A stretch of DNA of 64,000 bases from Zeus faber (Eukaryota; Chordata; Actinopteri; Zeiformes; Zeidae): NCBI GenBank assembly GCA_960531495.1, contig OY482866.1, positions 4,405,418 to 4,469,417 of the forward strand. Reading direction: 5' to 3'. Under the pieces are notes generated by a model. That model made no database searches. It had not been told where the DNA came from and worked only from the letters and a program-made list of their open reading frames with translations. Made by a program: the position numbers and the translations under genes. How positions within the stretch are numbered: the first letter of the stretch is position 1; each line of letters begins with the position of its first letter. Shown here piece by piece: positions 38,905 to 49,756 of the stretch.

Positions 38905-38938
38905 CTACATTGGCCGGGAATAAACCCGGCCAATGTAG
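38905..38938. other. Fold-back tRNA remnant: perfect 14-bp hairpin
   Basis: The sequence enters a tRNA-Gly pseudogene of the six-base T-loop class from its 3' end (ctacattggccggg, 38905-38918) and reads the loop aataaa. It then continues with the exact reverse complement of the entered bases (38925-38938). It resumes in the spacer at cctaaccaaaatcc, so the rest of the tRNA is missing. This is the signature expected of a fold-back or template switch during DNA synthesis. Confidence 0.9.
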
Positions 38939-38940
38939 CC

Positions 38941-39468
38941 CCTAACCAAAATCCTGATAAAAAGGTTCGCATACCGTCCTGATACTGGACTTTTTTGGAT
39001 CTTGGCTGTCCTGGAAGTATTGGCCAGTGCGGCAAGGGCAAAAAATCAAGAAAGACATATTTGAAAGAAGGCCAAATCCTTCGGAGATTTTTACGGTGCT
39101 GCGTTCAGATGGCAGTCCCAGATGGAGGCGTGGGTAAAAATCCAGTGTCAAAAGTGAATGCAAGAAGAGGCCATGAACAAGAAGACATTTACTATTTTTG
39201 GATCTTGGCGGTCCTGGAATTATTGGGCGTTGTAGCAAGGGCAAAAAATCATGAAAGACAAATTTGAAAGAAGGCCAAACCCTTTGGAGAATTTAACAGC
39301 ACTGCGTTCAGATGGCAGTCCCAGATGGAGGCGTGGGTAAAAATGCAGCTTCTGACAAGTTCTTTCTGTAGATTTTATTCTAAATGCCTACTTTGCTCGA
39401 GCAATTATGCAACAGCAGCATAATCACTCAAGCATCCAGAGAGTTAACTTGGACCTCACTAGCTCCAT
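38941..39468. repeat. Shortened, rearranged array unit
   Basis: The unit after the hairpin lacks the tRNA. It has an internal deletion of roughly 210 bp near 39,146, where aaatccag joins tgtcaaaag (cag occurs at both edges in intact units). The next tRNA lies 648 bp from the remnant instead of 880. Confidence 0.85.
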
Positions 39469-39554
39469 GTGACACCTACCCCATCTTATCTCAGTGTCAG
39501 CTGTAAAATTTGCATGACCTCAATTGTTGCTAGGCACTGTCTCCAACAGACCAC

Positions 39555-39625
39555 TACATTGGCCGGGAATCGAACGCGGGCAACCCGCGTGGCAGGCGAG
39601 AATTCTTCCACTGAACCACCAATGC
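39555..39625 (-). pseudogene. tRNA-Gly, mosaic of relic and canonical halves
   Basis: It is of the 12000 class; first unit of the third copy of the four-unit block. Confidence 0.75.
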
Positions 39626-40435
39626 TCATGTTCACCTGCTTCTTGCCCCCCCCAAGCTACAGTTAATGGTTAACCCTAACCAAAATCCTGATAAAAAGGT
39701 TCGCATACCGTCCTGATACTGGACTTTTTTGGATCTTGGCTGTCCTGGAAGTATTGGCCAGTGCGGCAAGGGCAAAAAATCAAGAAAGACATATTTGAAA
39801 GAAGGCCAAATCCTTCGGAGATTTTTACGGTGCTGCGTTCAGATGGCAGTCCCAGATGGAGGCGTGGGTAAAAATCCAGCTTCTGACAAGTTCTTTCTGT
39901 AGATGTTATCCTAAATGCCTACTTTGCTCGAGCATTTAGGCAACAGCAGTATAATCACCCAAGCATTCAGACAGTTGACTTGGACCTCACTAGCTCTATG
40001 AAGCAACGACCCCATCTTACCTCAGAGTCAAAAGTGAATGCAAGAGGACGCCATGAACAAGAAGACATTTACTATTTTTGGATCTTGGCGGTCCTGGAAG
40101 TATTGGCCGTTGTAGCAAGGGCAAAAAAATCATGAAAGACAAATTTGAAAGAAGGCCAAACCCTTTGGAGAATTTAACAGCACTGCGTTCAGATGGCAGT
40201 CCCAGATGGAGGCGTGGGTAAAAATGCAGCTTCTGACAAGTTCTTTCTGTAGATTTTATCCTAAATGCCTACTTTGCTCGAGCAATTATGCAACAGCAGC
40301 ATAATCACCCAAGCATCCAGAGAGTTAACTTGGACCTCACTAGCTCCATGTGACACCTACCCCATCTTATCTCAGTGTCAGCTGTAAAACTTGCATGACC
40401 TCAATTGTTGCTAGGCACTGTCTCCAACAGACCAC

Positions 40436-40506
40436 TGCATTGGCCGGGAATCGAACCCGGGCAACCCGCGTGGCAGGCGAGAATTCTTCCACTGAACCAC
40501 CAATGC
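40436..40506 (-). tRNA. tRNA-Gly (GCC), canonical
   Basis: It is unchanged over 71 nt. Confidence 0.93.
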
Positions 40507-41316
40507 TCATGTTCACCTGCTTCTTGCCCCCCCCAAGCTACAGTTAATGGTTAACCCTAACCAAAATCCTGATAAAAAGGTTCGCATACCGTCCTGATAC
40601 TGGACTTTTTTGGATCTTGGCTGTCCTGGAAGTATTGGCCAGTGCGGCAAGGGCAAAAAATCAAGAAAGACATATTTGAAAGAAGGCCAAATCCTTCGGA
40701 GATTTTTACGGTGCTGCGTTCAGATGGCAGTCCCAGATGGAGGCGTGGGTAAAAATCCAGCTTCTGACAAGTTCTTTCTGTAGATGTTATCCTAAATGCC
40801 TACTTTGCTCGAGCATTTAGGCAACAGCAGTATAATCACCCAAGCATTCAGACAGTTGACTTGGACCTCACTAGCTCTATGAAGCAACGACCCCATCTTA
40901 CCTCAGAGTCAAAAGTGAATGCAAGAGGACGCCATGAACAAGAAGACATTTACTATTTTTGGATCTTGGCGGTCCTGGAAGTATTGGCCGTTGTAGCAAG
41001 GGCAAAAAAATCATGAAAGACAAATTTGAAAGAAGGCCAAACCCTTTGGAGAATTTAACAGCACTGCGTTCAGATGGCAGTCACAGAGGGAGGCGTGGGT
41101 AAAAATCCAGCTTCTGACAAGTTCTTTCTGTAGATGTTATCCTAAATGCCTACTTTGTTCGAGCAATTATGCAACAGCAGCATAATGACCTAAGCATCCA
41201 GAGAGTTGACTTGGACCTCACTAGCTCCATGTGACACCTACCCCATCTTATCTCAGTGTCAGCTGTAAAACTTGCATGACCTCAATTGTTGCTAGGCACT
41301 GTCTCCAACAGCCGAC

Positions 41317-41387
41317 TGCATTGGCCGGGAATCGAACCCGGGCAACCCGCGTGGCAGGCGAGAATTCTTCCACTGAACCACCAATGC
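41317..41387 (-). tRNA. tRNA-Gly (GCC), canonical
   Basis: It is unchanged; its leader has the tgcctccccc marker. Confidence 0.93.
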
Positions 41388-42197
41388 TCATGTTCACCTG
41401 CTTCTTGCCTCCCCCAAGCTACAGTTAATGGTTAACCCTAACCAAAATCCTGATAAAAAGATTCGGATACCGTCCTGATACTGGACTTTTTTGGATCTTG
41501 GCGGTCCTGGAAGTATTGGCCGTTGCGGCAAGGGCAAAAAATCAAGAAAGACATATTTGAAAGAAGGCTAAATCCTTCGGAGATTTTTACGGTGCTGCGT
41601 TCAGATGGCAGTCCCAGATGGAGGCGTGGGTAAAAATCCAGCTTCTGACAAGTTCTTTCTGTAGATGTTATCCTAAATGCCTACTTTGCTCGAGCATTTA
41701 GGCAACAGCAGTATAATCACCCAAGCATTCAGACAGTTGACTTGGACCTCACTAGCTCTATGAAGCAACGACCCCATCTTACCTCAGAGTCAAAAGTGAA
41801 TGCAAGAGGACGCCATGAACAAGAAGACATTTACTATTTTTGGATCTTGGCGGTCCTGGAAGTATTGGCCGTTGTAGCAAGGGCAAAAAAATCATGAAAG
41901 ACAAATTTGAAAGAAGGCCAAACCCTTTGGAGAATTTAACAGCACTGCGTTCAGATGGCAGTCACAGAGGGAGGCGTGGGTAAAAATCCAGCTTCTGACA
42001 AGTTCTTTCTGTAGATGTTATCCTAAATGCCTACTTTGTTCGAGCAATTATGCAACAGCAGCATAATGACCTAAGCATCCAGAGAGTTGACTTGGACCTC
42101 ACTAGCTCCATGTGACACCTACCCCATCTTATCTCAGTGTCAGCTGTAAAACTTGCATGACCTCAATTGTTGCTAGGCACTGTCTCCAACAGCCGAC

Positions 42198-42268
42198 TGC
42201 ATTGGCCGGGAATCGAACCCGGGCAACCCGCGTGGCAGGCGAGAATTCTTCCACTGAACCACCAATGC
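42198..42268 (-). tRNA. tRNA-Gly (GCC), canonical
   Basis: It is unchanged over 71 nt. Confidence 0.93.
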
Positions 42269-43426
42269 TCATGTTCACCTGCTTCTTGCCCCCCCCAAGC
42301 TACAGTTAATGGTTAACCCTAACCAAAATCCTGATAAAAAGATTCGGATACCGTCCTGATACTGGACTTTTTTGGATCTTGGCGGTCCTGGAAGTATTGG
42401 CCGTTGCGGCAAGGGCAAAAAATCAAGAAAGACATATTTGAAAGAAGGCTAAATCCTTCGGGGATTTTTACGGCACTGCGTTCAGATGGCAGTCCCAGAG
42501 GGAGGCGTGGGTAAAAATCCAGCTTCTGACAAGTTCTTTCTGTAGATTTTATCCTAAATGCCTACTTTCTTCGAGCATTTAGGCAACAGCAGTATAATCA
42601 CCCAAGCATTCAGAAAGTTGGCATGGACCTCACAAGCTCCATGAAGCAACGACCCCATCTTACCTCAGAGTCAAAAGTGAATGCAAGAAGACGCCAGGAA
42701 CAAGAAGACATTTACTATTTATGGATCTTGGCGGTCCTGGAAGTATTGGCCGTTGCGGCAAGGGCAAAAAATCAAGAAAGACATATTTGAAAGAAGGCTA
42801 AATCCTTCGGGGATTTTTACGGCGCTGCGTTCAGATGGCAGTCCCAGAGGGAGGCGTGGGTAAAAATCCAGCTTCTGACAAGTTCTTTCTGTAGATGTTA
42901 TCCTAAATGCCTACTTTGCTCGAGCATTTAGGCAACAGCAGTATAATCACCCAAGCATTCAGACAGTTGACTTGGACCTCACTAGCTCCATGAAGCAACG
43001 ACCCCATCTTACCTCAGAGTCAAAAGTGAATGCAAGAAGACGCCATGAACAAGAAGACATTTACTATTTTTGGATCTTGGCGGTCCTGGAATTATTGGGC
43101 GTTGTAGCAAGGGCAAAAAATCATGAAAGACAAATTTGAAAGAAGGCCAAACCCTTTGGAGAATTTAACAGCACTGCGTTCAGATGGCAGTCCCAGATGG
43201 AGGCGTGGGTAAAAATGCAGCTTCTGACAAGTTCTTTCTGTAGATTTTATCCTAAATGCCTACTTTGCTCGAGCAATTATGCAACAGCAGCATAATCACC
43301 CAAGCATCCAGAGAGTTGACTTGGACCTCACTAGCTCCATGTGACACCTACCCCATCTTATCTCAGTGTCAGCTGTAAAACTTGCATGACCTCAATTGTT
43401 GTTAGGCACTGTCTCCAACAGACCAC

Positions 43427-43497
43427 TGCATTGGCCGGGAATCGAACCCGGGCAACCCGCGTGGCAGGCGAGAATTCTTCCACTGAACCACCAATGC
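43427..43497 (-). tRNA. tRNA-Gly (GCC), canonical
   Basis: It is unchanged, with the gttgttaggc flank. Confidence 0.93.
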
Positions 43498-43957
43498 TCA
43501 TGTTCAACTGCTTTTTGCCCCCCCCAAGCTACAGTTAATGGTTAACCCTAACCATAACCCTTATAAAAAGGTTCGGATACCGTCCTGATACTGGACTTTT
43601 TGGGATCTTGGCGGTCCTGGAAGTATTGGCCGTTGCGGCAAGGGCAAAAAATCAAGAAAGACATATTTGAAAGAAGGCTAAATCCTTCGGGGATTTTTAC
43701 GGCACTGCGTTCAGATGGCAGTCCCAGATGGAGGCGTGGGTAAAAATCCAGCTTCTGACAAGTTCTTTCTGTAGATTTTATCCTAAATGCCTACTTTGTT
43801 CGAGCATTTAGGCAACAGCAGCATAATCACCCAAGCATCCAGAGAGTTAACTTGGACCTCACTAGCTCCATGTGACACCTACCCCATCTTATCTCAGTGT
43901 CAGCTGTAAAATTTGCATGACCTCAATTGTTGCTAGGCACTGTCTCCAACAGACCAC
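43498..43957. repeat. Single fused half-unit (one lost)
   Basis: The tRNA spacing is only 531 bp. The half-unit starts as the first type (tttgttcgagcatttaggc) and ends as the second type (tcacccaagcatccagagagttaac), so a crossover between the two half-units removed 349 bp. Confidence 0.88.
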
Positions 43958-44027
43958 TACATTGGCCGGGAATAAACCCGGGCAACCCGCGTGGCAGGCG
44001 AGAATTCTTCCACTGAACCACCAAAGC
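43958..44027 (-). pseudogene. tRNA-Gly pseudogene, six-base T loop and relic acceptor
   Basis: It has the double lesion of 15523 and is 70 nt long. Confidence 0.85.
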
Positions 44028-45185
44028 TCATGTTCAACTGCTTTTTGCCCCCCCCAAGCTACAGTTAATGGTTAACCCTAACCATAACCCTTATAAAAAG
44101 GTTCGGATACCGTCCTGATACTGGACTTTTTTGGATCTTGGCTGTCCTGGAAGTATTGGCCGTTGCGGCAAGGGCAAAAAATCAAGAAAGACATATTTGA
44201 AAGAAGGCTAAATCCTTCGGGGATTTTTACGGCACTGCGTTCAGATGGCAGTCCCAGAGGGAGGCGTGGGTAAAAATCCAGCTTCTGACAAGTTCTTTCT
44301 GTAGATGTTATCCTAAATGCCTACTTTGTTCGAGCATTTAGGCAACAGCAGCATAATAACCCAAGCATTCAGACAGTTGACTTGGACCTCACTAGCTCCA
44401 TGAAGCAACTACCCCATCTTACCTCAGTGTCAAAAGTGAATGCAAGAAGAGGCCATGAAAGAGAAGACATTTACTATTTTTGGATCTTGGCGGTCCTGGA
44501 AGTATTGGCCGTTGCGGCAAGGGCAAAAAATCAAGAAAGACATATTTGAAAGAAGGCTAAATCCTTCGGGGATTTTTACGGCGCTGCGTTCAGATGGCAG
44601 TCCCAGAGGGAGGCGTGGGTAAAAATCCAGCTTCTGACAAGTTCTTTCTGTAGATGTTATCCTAAATGCCTACTTTGCTCGAGCATTTAGGCAACAGCAG
44701 TATAATCACCCAAGCATTCAGACAGTTGACTTGGACCTCACTAGCTCCATGAAGCAACTACCCCATCTTACCTCAGTGTCAAAAGTGAATGCAAGAAGAG
44801 GCCATGAACAAGAAGACATTTACTATTTTTGGATCTTGGCGGTCCTGGAAGTATTGGGCGTTGTAGCATGGGCAAAAAATCATGAAAGACAAATTTGAAA
44901 GAAGGCCAAATCCTTTGGAGAATTTAACAGCACTGCGTTCGGATGGCAGTCCCAGATGGAGGCGTGGGAAAAAATGCAGCTTCTGACAAGTTCTTTCTGT
45001 AGATTTTATCCTAAATGCCTACTTTGCTCGAGCAATTATGCAACAGCAGCATAATCACCCAGGCATCCAGAGAGTTGACTTGGACCTCACTAGCTCCATG
45101 TGACACCTACCCCATCTTATCTCAGTGTCAGCTGTAAAACTTGCATGACCTCAATTGTTGCTAGGCACTGACTCCAACAGACCAC
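44028..45185. repeat. Three half-units (one extra)
   Basis: The tRNA spacing is 1228 bp, leading to a CCC copy exactly as at 18.9-20.1 kb. Confidence 0.88.
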
Positions 45186-45256
45186 TGCATTGGCCGGGAA
45201 TCGAACCCGGGCAACCCGCGTGGGAGGCGAGAATTCTTCCACTAAACCACCAATGC
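45186..45256 (-). tRNA. tRNA-Gly (CCC)
   Basis: This is the fourth CCC copy, identical in the tRNA to 20087, and it lies in an equivalent block. Confidence 0.9.
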
Positions 45257-46066
45257 TCATGTTCAACCGCTTTTTGCCCCCCCCCAAGCTACAGTTAATG
45301 GTTAACCCTAACCATAACCCTGATAAAAAGGTTCGCATACCGTCCTGATACTGGACTTTTTTGGATCTTGGCTGTCCTGGAAGTATTGGCCGTTGCGGCA
45401 AGGGCAAAAAATCAAAAAAGACATATTTGAAAGAAGGCTAAATCCTTCGGGGATTTTTACGGCACTGCGTTCAGATGGCAGTCCCAGATGGAGGCGTGGG
45501 TAAAAATCCAGCTTCTGACAAGTTCTTTCTGTAGATGTTATCCTAAATGCCTACTTTGTTCGAGCATTTAGGCAACAGCAGCATAATAACCCAAGCATTC
45601 AGACAGTTGACTTGGACCACACTAGCTCCATGAAGCAACTACCCCATCTTACCTCAGTGTCAAAAGTGAATGCAAGAAGAGGCCATGAACAAGAAGACAT
45701 TTACTATTTTTGGATCTTGGCGGTCCTGGAATTATTGGGCGTTGTAGCAAGGGCAAAAAATCATGAAAGACAAATTTGAAAGAAGGCCAAACCCTTTGGA
45801 GAATTTAACAGCACTGCGTTCAGATGGCAGTCCCAGATGGAGGCGTGGGTAAAAATGCAGCTTCTGACAAGTTCTTTCTGTAGATTTTATTCTAAATGCC
45901 TACTTTGCTCGAGCAATTATGCAACAGCAGCATAATCACCCAAGCATCCAGAGAGTTAACTTGGACCTCACTAGCTCCATGTGACACCTACCCCATCTTA
46001 TCTCAGTGTCAGCTGTAAAATTTGCATGACCTCAATTGTTGCTAGGCACTGTCTCCAACAGACCAC

Positions 46067-46137
46067 TACATTGGCCGGGAATCGAACGCGGGCAACCCGC
46101 GTGGCAGGCGAGAATTCTTCCACTGAATCACCAAAGC
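46067..46137 (-). pseudogene. tRNA-Gly relic with weakened stems
   Basis: It is of the 4442 class and follows a CCC copy, as 20968 does. Confidence 0.75.
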
Positions 46138-46947
46138 TCATGTTCAACTGCTTTTTGCCCCCCCCCAAGCTACAGTTAATGGTTAACCCTAACCATAACC
46201 CTTATAAAAAGGTTCGGATACCGTCCTGATACTGGACTTTTTTGGATCTTGGCTGTCCTGCAAGTATTGGCCGTTGCGGCAAGGGCAAAAAATCAAGAAA
46301 GACATATTTGAAAGAAGGCCAAATCCTTCGGAGATTTTTACGGTGCTGCGTTCAGATGGCAGTCCCAGATGGAGGTGTGGGTAAAAATCCAGCTTCTGAC
46401 AAGTTCTTTCTGTAGATGTTATCCTAAATGCCTACTTTGCTCGAGCATTTAGGCAACAGCAGTATAATCACCCAAGCATTCAGACAGTTGACTTGGACCT
46501 CACTAGCTCTATGAAGCAACGACGCCATCTTACCTCAGAGTCAAAAGTGAATGCAAGAGGACGCCATGAACAAGAAGACATTTACTATTTTTGGATCTTG
46601 GCGGTCCTGGAAGTATTGGGCGTTGTAGCAAGGGCAAAAAATCATGAAAGACAAATTTGAAAGAAGGCCAAACCCTTTGGAGAATTTAACAGCACCGCGT
46701 TCAGATGGCAGTCCCAGATGGAGGCATGGGTAAAAATGCAGCTTCTGACAAGTTCTTTCTGTAGATGTTATCCTAAATGCCTACTTTGTCCGAGCATTTA
46801 GGCAACAGCAGCATAGTAACCCAAGCATTCAGACAGTTGACTTGGACCTCACTAGCTCCATGTGACACCTACCCCATCTTATCTCAGTGTCAGCTGTAAA
46901 ACTTGCATGACCTCAATTGTTGCTAGGCACTGTCTCCAACAGACCAC

Positions 46948-47018
46948 TGCATTGGCCGGGAATCGAACCCGGTCAACCCGCGTGGCAGGCGAGAATTCTT
47001 CCACTGAACCACCAATGC
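46948..47018 (-). tRNA. tRNA-Gly (GCC), variable-loop variant
   Basis: It is canonical except for one variable-loop base (cggtcaac on plus). The stems and boxes are intact. Confidence 0.85.
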
Positions 47019-47827
47019 TCATGTGCACCTGCTTTTTGCCCCCCCCAAGCTACAGTTAATGGTTAACCCTAACCATAACCCTTATAAAAAGGTTCGGATA
47101 CCGTCCTGATACTGGACTTTTTTGGATCTTGGCGGTCCTGGAAGTATTGGCCGTTGCGGCAAGGGCAAAAAATCAAGAAAGACATATTTGAAAGAAGGCT
47201 AAATCCTTCGGGGATTTTTACGGCGCTGCGTTCAGATGGCAGTCCCAGAGGGAGGCGTGGGTAAAAATCCAGCTTCTGACAAGTTGTTTCTGTAGATGTT
47301 ATCCTAAATGCCTACTTTGTTCGAGCATTTAGGCAACAGCAGCATAATAACCCAAGCATTCAGACAGTTGACTTGGACCACACTAGCTCCATGAAGCAAC
47401 TACCCCATCTTACCTCAGTGTCAAAAGTGAATGCAAGAAGAGGCCATGAACAAGAAGACATTTACTATTTTTGGATCTTGGCGGTCCTGGAAGTATTGGG
47501 CGTTGTAGCAAGGGAAAAAAATCATGAAAGACAAATTTGAAAGAAGGCCAAACCCTTTGGAGAATTTAACAGCACTGCGTTCAGATGGCAGTCCCAGATG
47601 GAGGCGTGGGTAAAAATGCAGCTTCTGACAAGTTCTTTCTGTAGATTTTATCCTAAATGCCTACTTTGCTCGAGCAATTATGCAACAGCAGCATAATCAC
47701 CCAAGCATCCAGAGATTTGACTTGGACCTCACTAGCTCCATGTGACACCTACCCCATCTTATCTCAGTGTCAGCTGTAAAACTTGCATGACCTCAATTGT
47801 TGCTAGGCACTGTCTCCGACAGCCGAC

Positions 47828-47898
47828 TGCATTGGCCGGGAATCGAACCCAGGCAACCCGCGTGGCAGGCGAGAATTCTTCCACTGAACCACCAATGC
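47828..47898 (-). tRNA. tRNA-Gly (GCC), G-U in T stem
   Basis: It is canonical except for cccagg on plus, which turns T-stem pair 50-64 into U-G. Probably still a gene. Confidence 0.85.
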
Positions 47899-48707
47899 TC
47901 ATGTTCACCTGCTTCTTGCCCCCCCCAAGCTACAGTTAATGGTTAACCCTAACCAAAATCCTGAAAAAAAGATTCGGATACCGTCCTGATACTGGACTTT
48001 TTTGGATCTTGGCGGTCCTGGAAGTATTGGCCGTTGCGGCAAGGGCAAAAAATCAAGAAAGACAAAATTGAAAGAAGGCTAAATCCTTCGGGGATTTTTA
48101 CGGCTCTGCGTTCAGATGGCAGTCCCAGAGGGAGGCGTGGGTAAAAATCCAGCTTCTGACAAGTTCTTTCTGTAAATGTTATCCTAAATGCCTACTTTGT
48201 TCGAGCATTTAGGCAACAGCAGCATAATAACCCAAGCATTCAGACAGTTGACTTGGACCTCACTAGCTCCATGAAGCAACTACCCCATCTTACCTCAGTG
48301 TCAAAAGTGAATGCAAGAAGAGGCAATGAACAAGAAGACATTTACTATTTTTGGATATTGGCGGTCCTGGAAGTATTGGGCGTTGTAGCAAGGGCAAAAA
48401 ATCATGAAAGACAAATTTGAAAGAAGGCCAAACCCTTTGGAGAATTTAACAGCGCCGCGTTCAGATGGCAGTCCCAGATGGAGGCATGGGTAGAAATGCA
48501 GCTTCTGACAAGTTCTTTCTGTAGATGTTATCCTAAATGCCTACTTTGTCCGAGCATTTAGGCAACAGCAGCATAGTAACCCAAGCATTCAGACAGTTGA
48601 CTTGGACCTCACTAGCTCTATGAAGCAACGACCCCATCTTACCTCAGTGTCAGCTGTAAAACTTGCATGACCTCAATTGTTGCTAGGCACTGTCTCCAAC
48701 AGACCAC

Positions 48708-48778
48708 TGCATTGGCCTGAAATCGAACCCGGGCAACCCGCATGGCAGGCGAGAATTCTTCCACTGAACCACCAATGC
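48708..48778 (-). pseudogene. tRNA-Gly, diverged copy near array edge
   Basis: It is 71 nt with anticodon GCC, but has T-stem changes (cctga on plus) and an anticodon-stem change (cgcatgg). The 5' flank lacks the usual tccatgtgacacc motif and has the half-unit version, so the unit is a recombinant. Confidence 0.75.
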
Positions 48779-49587
48779 TCATGTGCACCTGCTTTTTGCC
48801 CCCCCCAAGCTACAGTTAATGGTTAACCCTAACCATAACCCTTATAAAAAGGTTCGGATACCGTCCTGATACTGGACTTTTTTGGATCTTGGCGGTCCTG
48901 GAAGTATTGGCCGTTGCGGCAAGGGCAAAAAATCAAGAAAGACAAAATTGAAAGAAGGCTAAATCCTTCGGGGATTTTTACGGCTCTGCGTTCAGATGGC
49001 AGTCCCAGCGGGAGGCGTGGGTAAAAATCCAGCTTCTGACAAGTTCTTTCTGTAGATGTTATCCTAAATGCCTACTTTGTTCGAGCATTTAGGCAACAGC
49101 AGTATAATCACCCAAGCATTCAGACAGTTGACTTGGACCTCACTAGCTCCATGAAGCAACTACCCCATCTTACCTCAGTGTCAAAAGTGAATGCAAGAAG
49201 AGGCCATGAATAAGAAGACATTTACTATTTTTGGATCTTGGCGGTCCTGGAAGTATTGGGCGTTGTAGCAAGGGCAAAAAATCATGAAAGACAAATTTGA
49301 AAGAAGGCCAAACCCTTTGGAGAATTTTACAGCACTGCGTTCAGATGGCAGTCCCAGATGGAGGCGTGGGTAAAAATGCAGCTTCTGACAAGTTCTTTCT
49401 GTAGATTTTATCCTAAATGCCTACTTTGCTCGAGCAATTATGCAACAGCAGCATAATCACCCAAGCATCCAGAGAGTTGACTTGGACTTCACTAGCTCCA
49501 TGTGACACCTACCCCATCTTATCTCAGTGTCAGCTGTAAAACTTGCATGACCTCAATTGTTGTTAGGCACTGTCTCCAACAGACCAC

Positions 49588-49658
49588 GGCATTGGCCGGG
49601 AATCAAACCCGGACCTCACGCGTGGCAGGCGAGAATCCTTCCACTGAACCACCAATGC
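49588..49658 (-). pseudogene. Last tRNA-Gly of the array, diverged
   Basis: This is the right-most copy, 71 nt with anticodon GCC. It has TTTGATT in the T loop, a T-T clash in the anticodon stem (GCGTG), C at the discriminator and a changed D arm. Its variable region reads AGGT rather than the array's TTGC, closer to the AGGC that I recall as the usual vertebrate state. Confidence 0.75.
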
Positions 49659-49756
49659 TCATGTGTGACAGCTTTTTGCCCCCCCCCAAGCTACAGTTAA
49701 TGGATAACCCTAACCATAACCCTGATAAAAAGGTTTGGATACAGTCCTGATACTGT

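Larger units (their letters stand above)
1..49756 (-). repeat. tRNA-Gly tandem satellite array, 880-bp period
   Basis: The same block repeats head to tail from the left edge to about 49,756, where it stops against a LINE. The standard period is 879-881 bp. It consists of a cassette with a minus-strand tRNA-Gly and two diverged half-units of 349 bp, recognisable by gatcttggcggtcctgg, gcgttcagatggcagtccc and gacaagttctttctgtag. Successive tRNA starts are spaced 880 bp in most cases, otherwise 531, 648, 1228, 1578 or 2278 bp. Unit-to-unit differences are a few percent by eye. On the minus strand the tRNA leader holds a G run of 7-9 and a telomere-like AGGGTT stretch. The first TTTT after the tRNA (a Pol III terminator) lies 46 nt past its 3' end. 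I see no protein gene. Tandem tRNA arrays are known in fish; the particular family is not one I recognise. Confidence 0.95.

Noticed and set aside
1-49756. CRISPR-like or rDNA/5S array
   Set aside because: The repeats are 880 and 349 bp with no short-repeat/spacer pattern, and no 5S or rRNA motif is present. The only RNA gene recognisable is tRNA-Gly.
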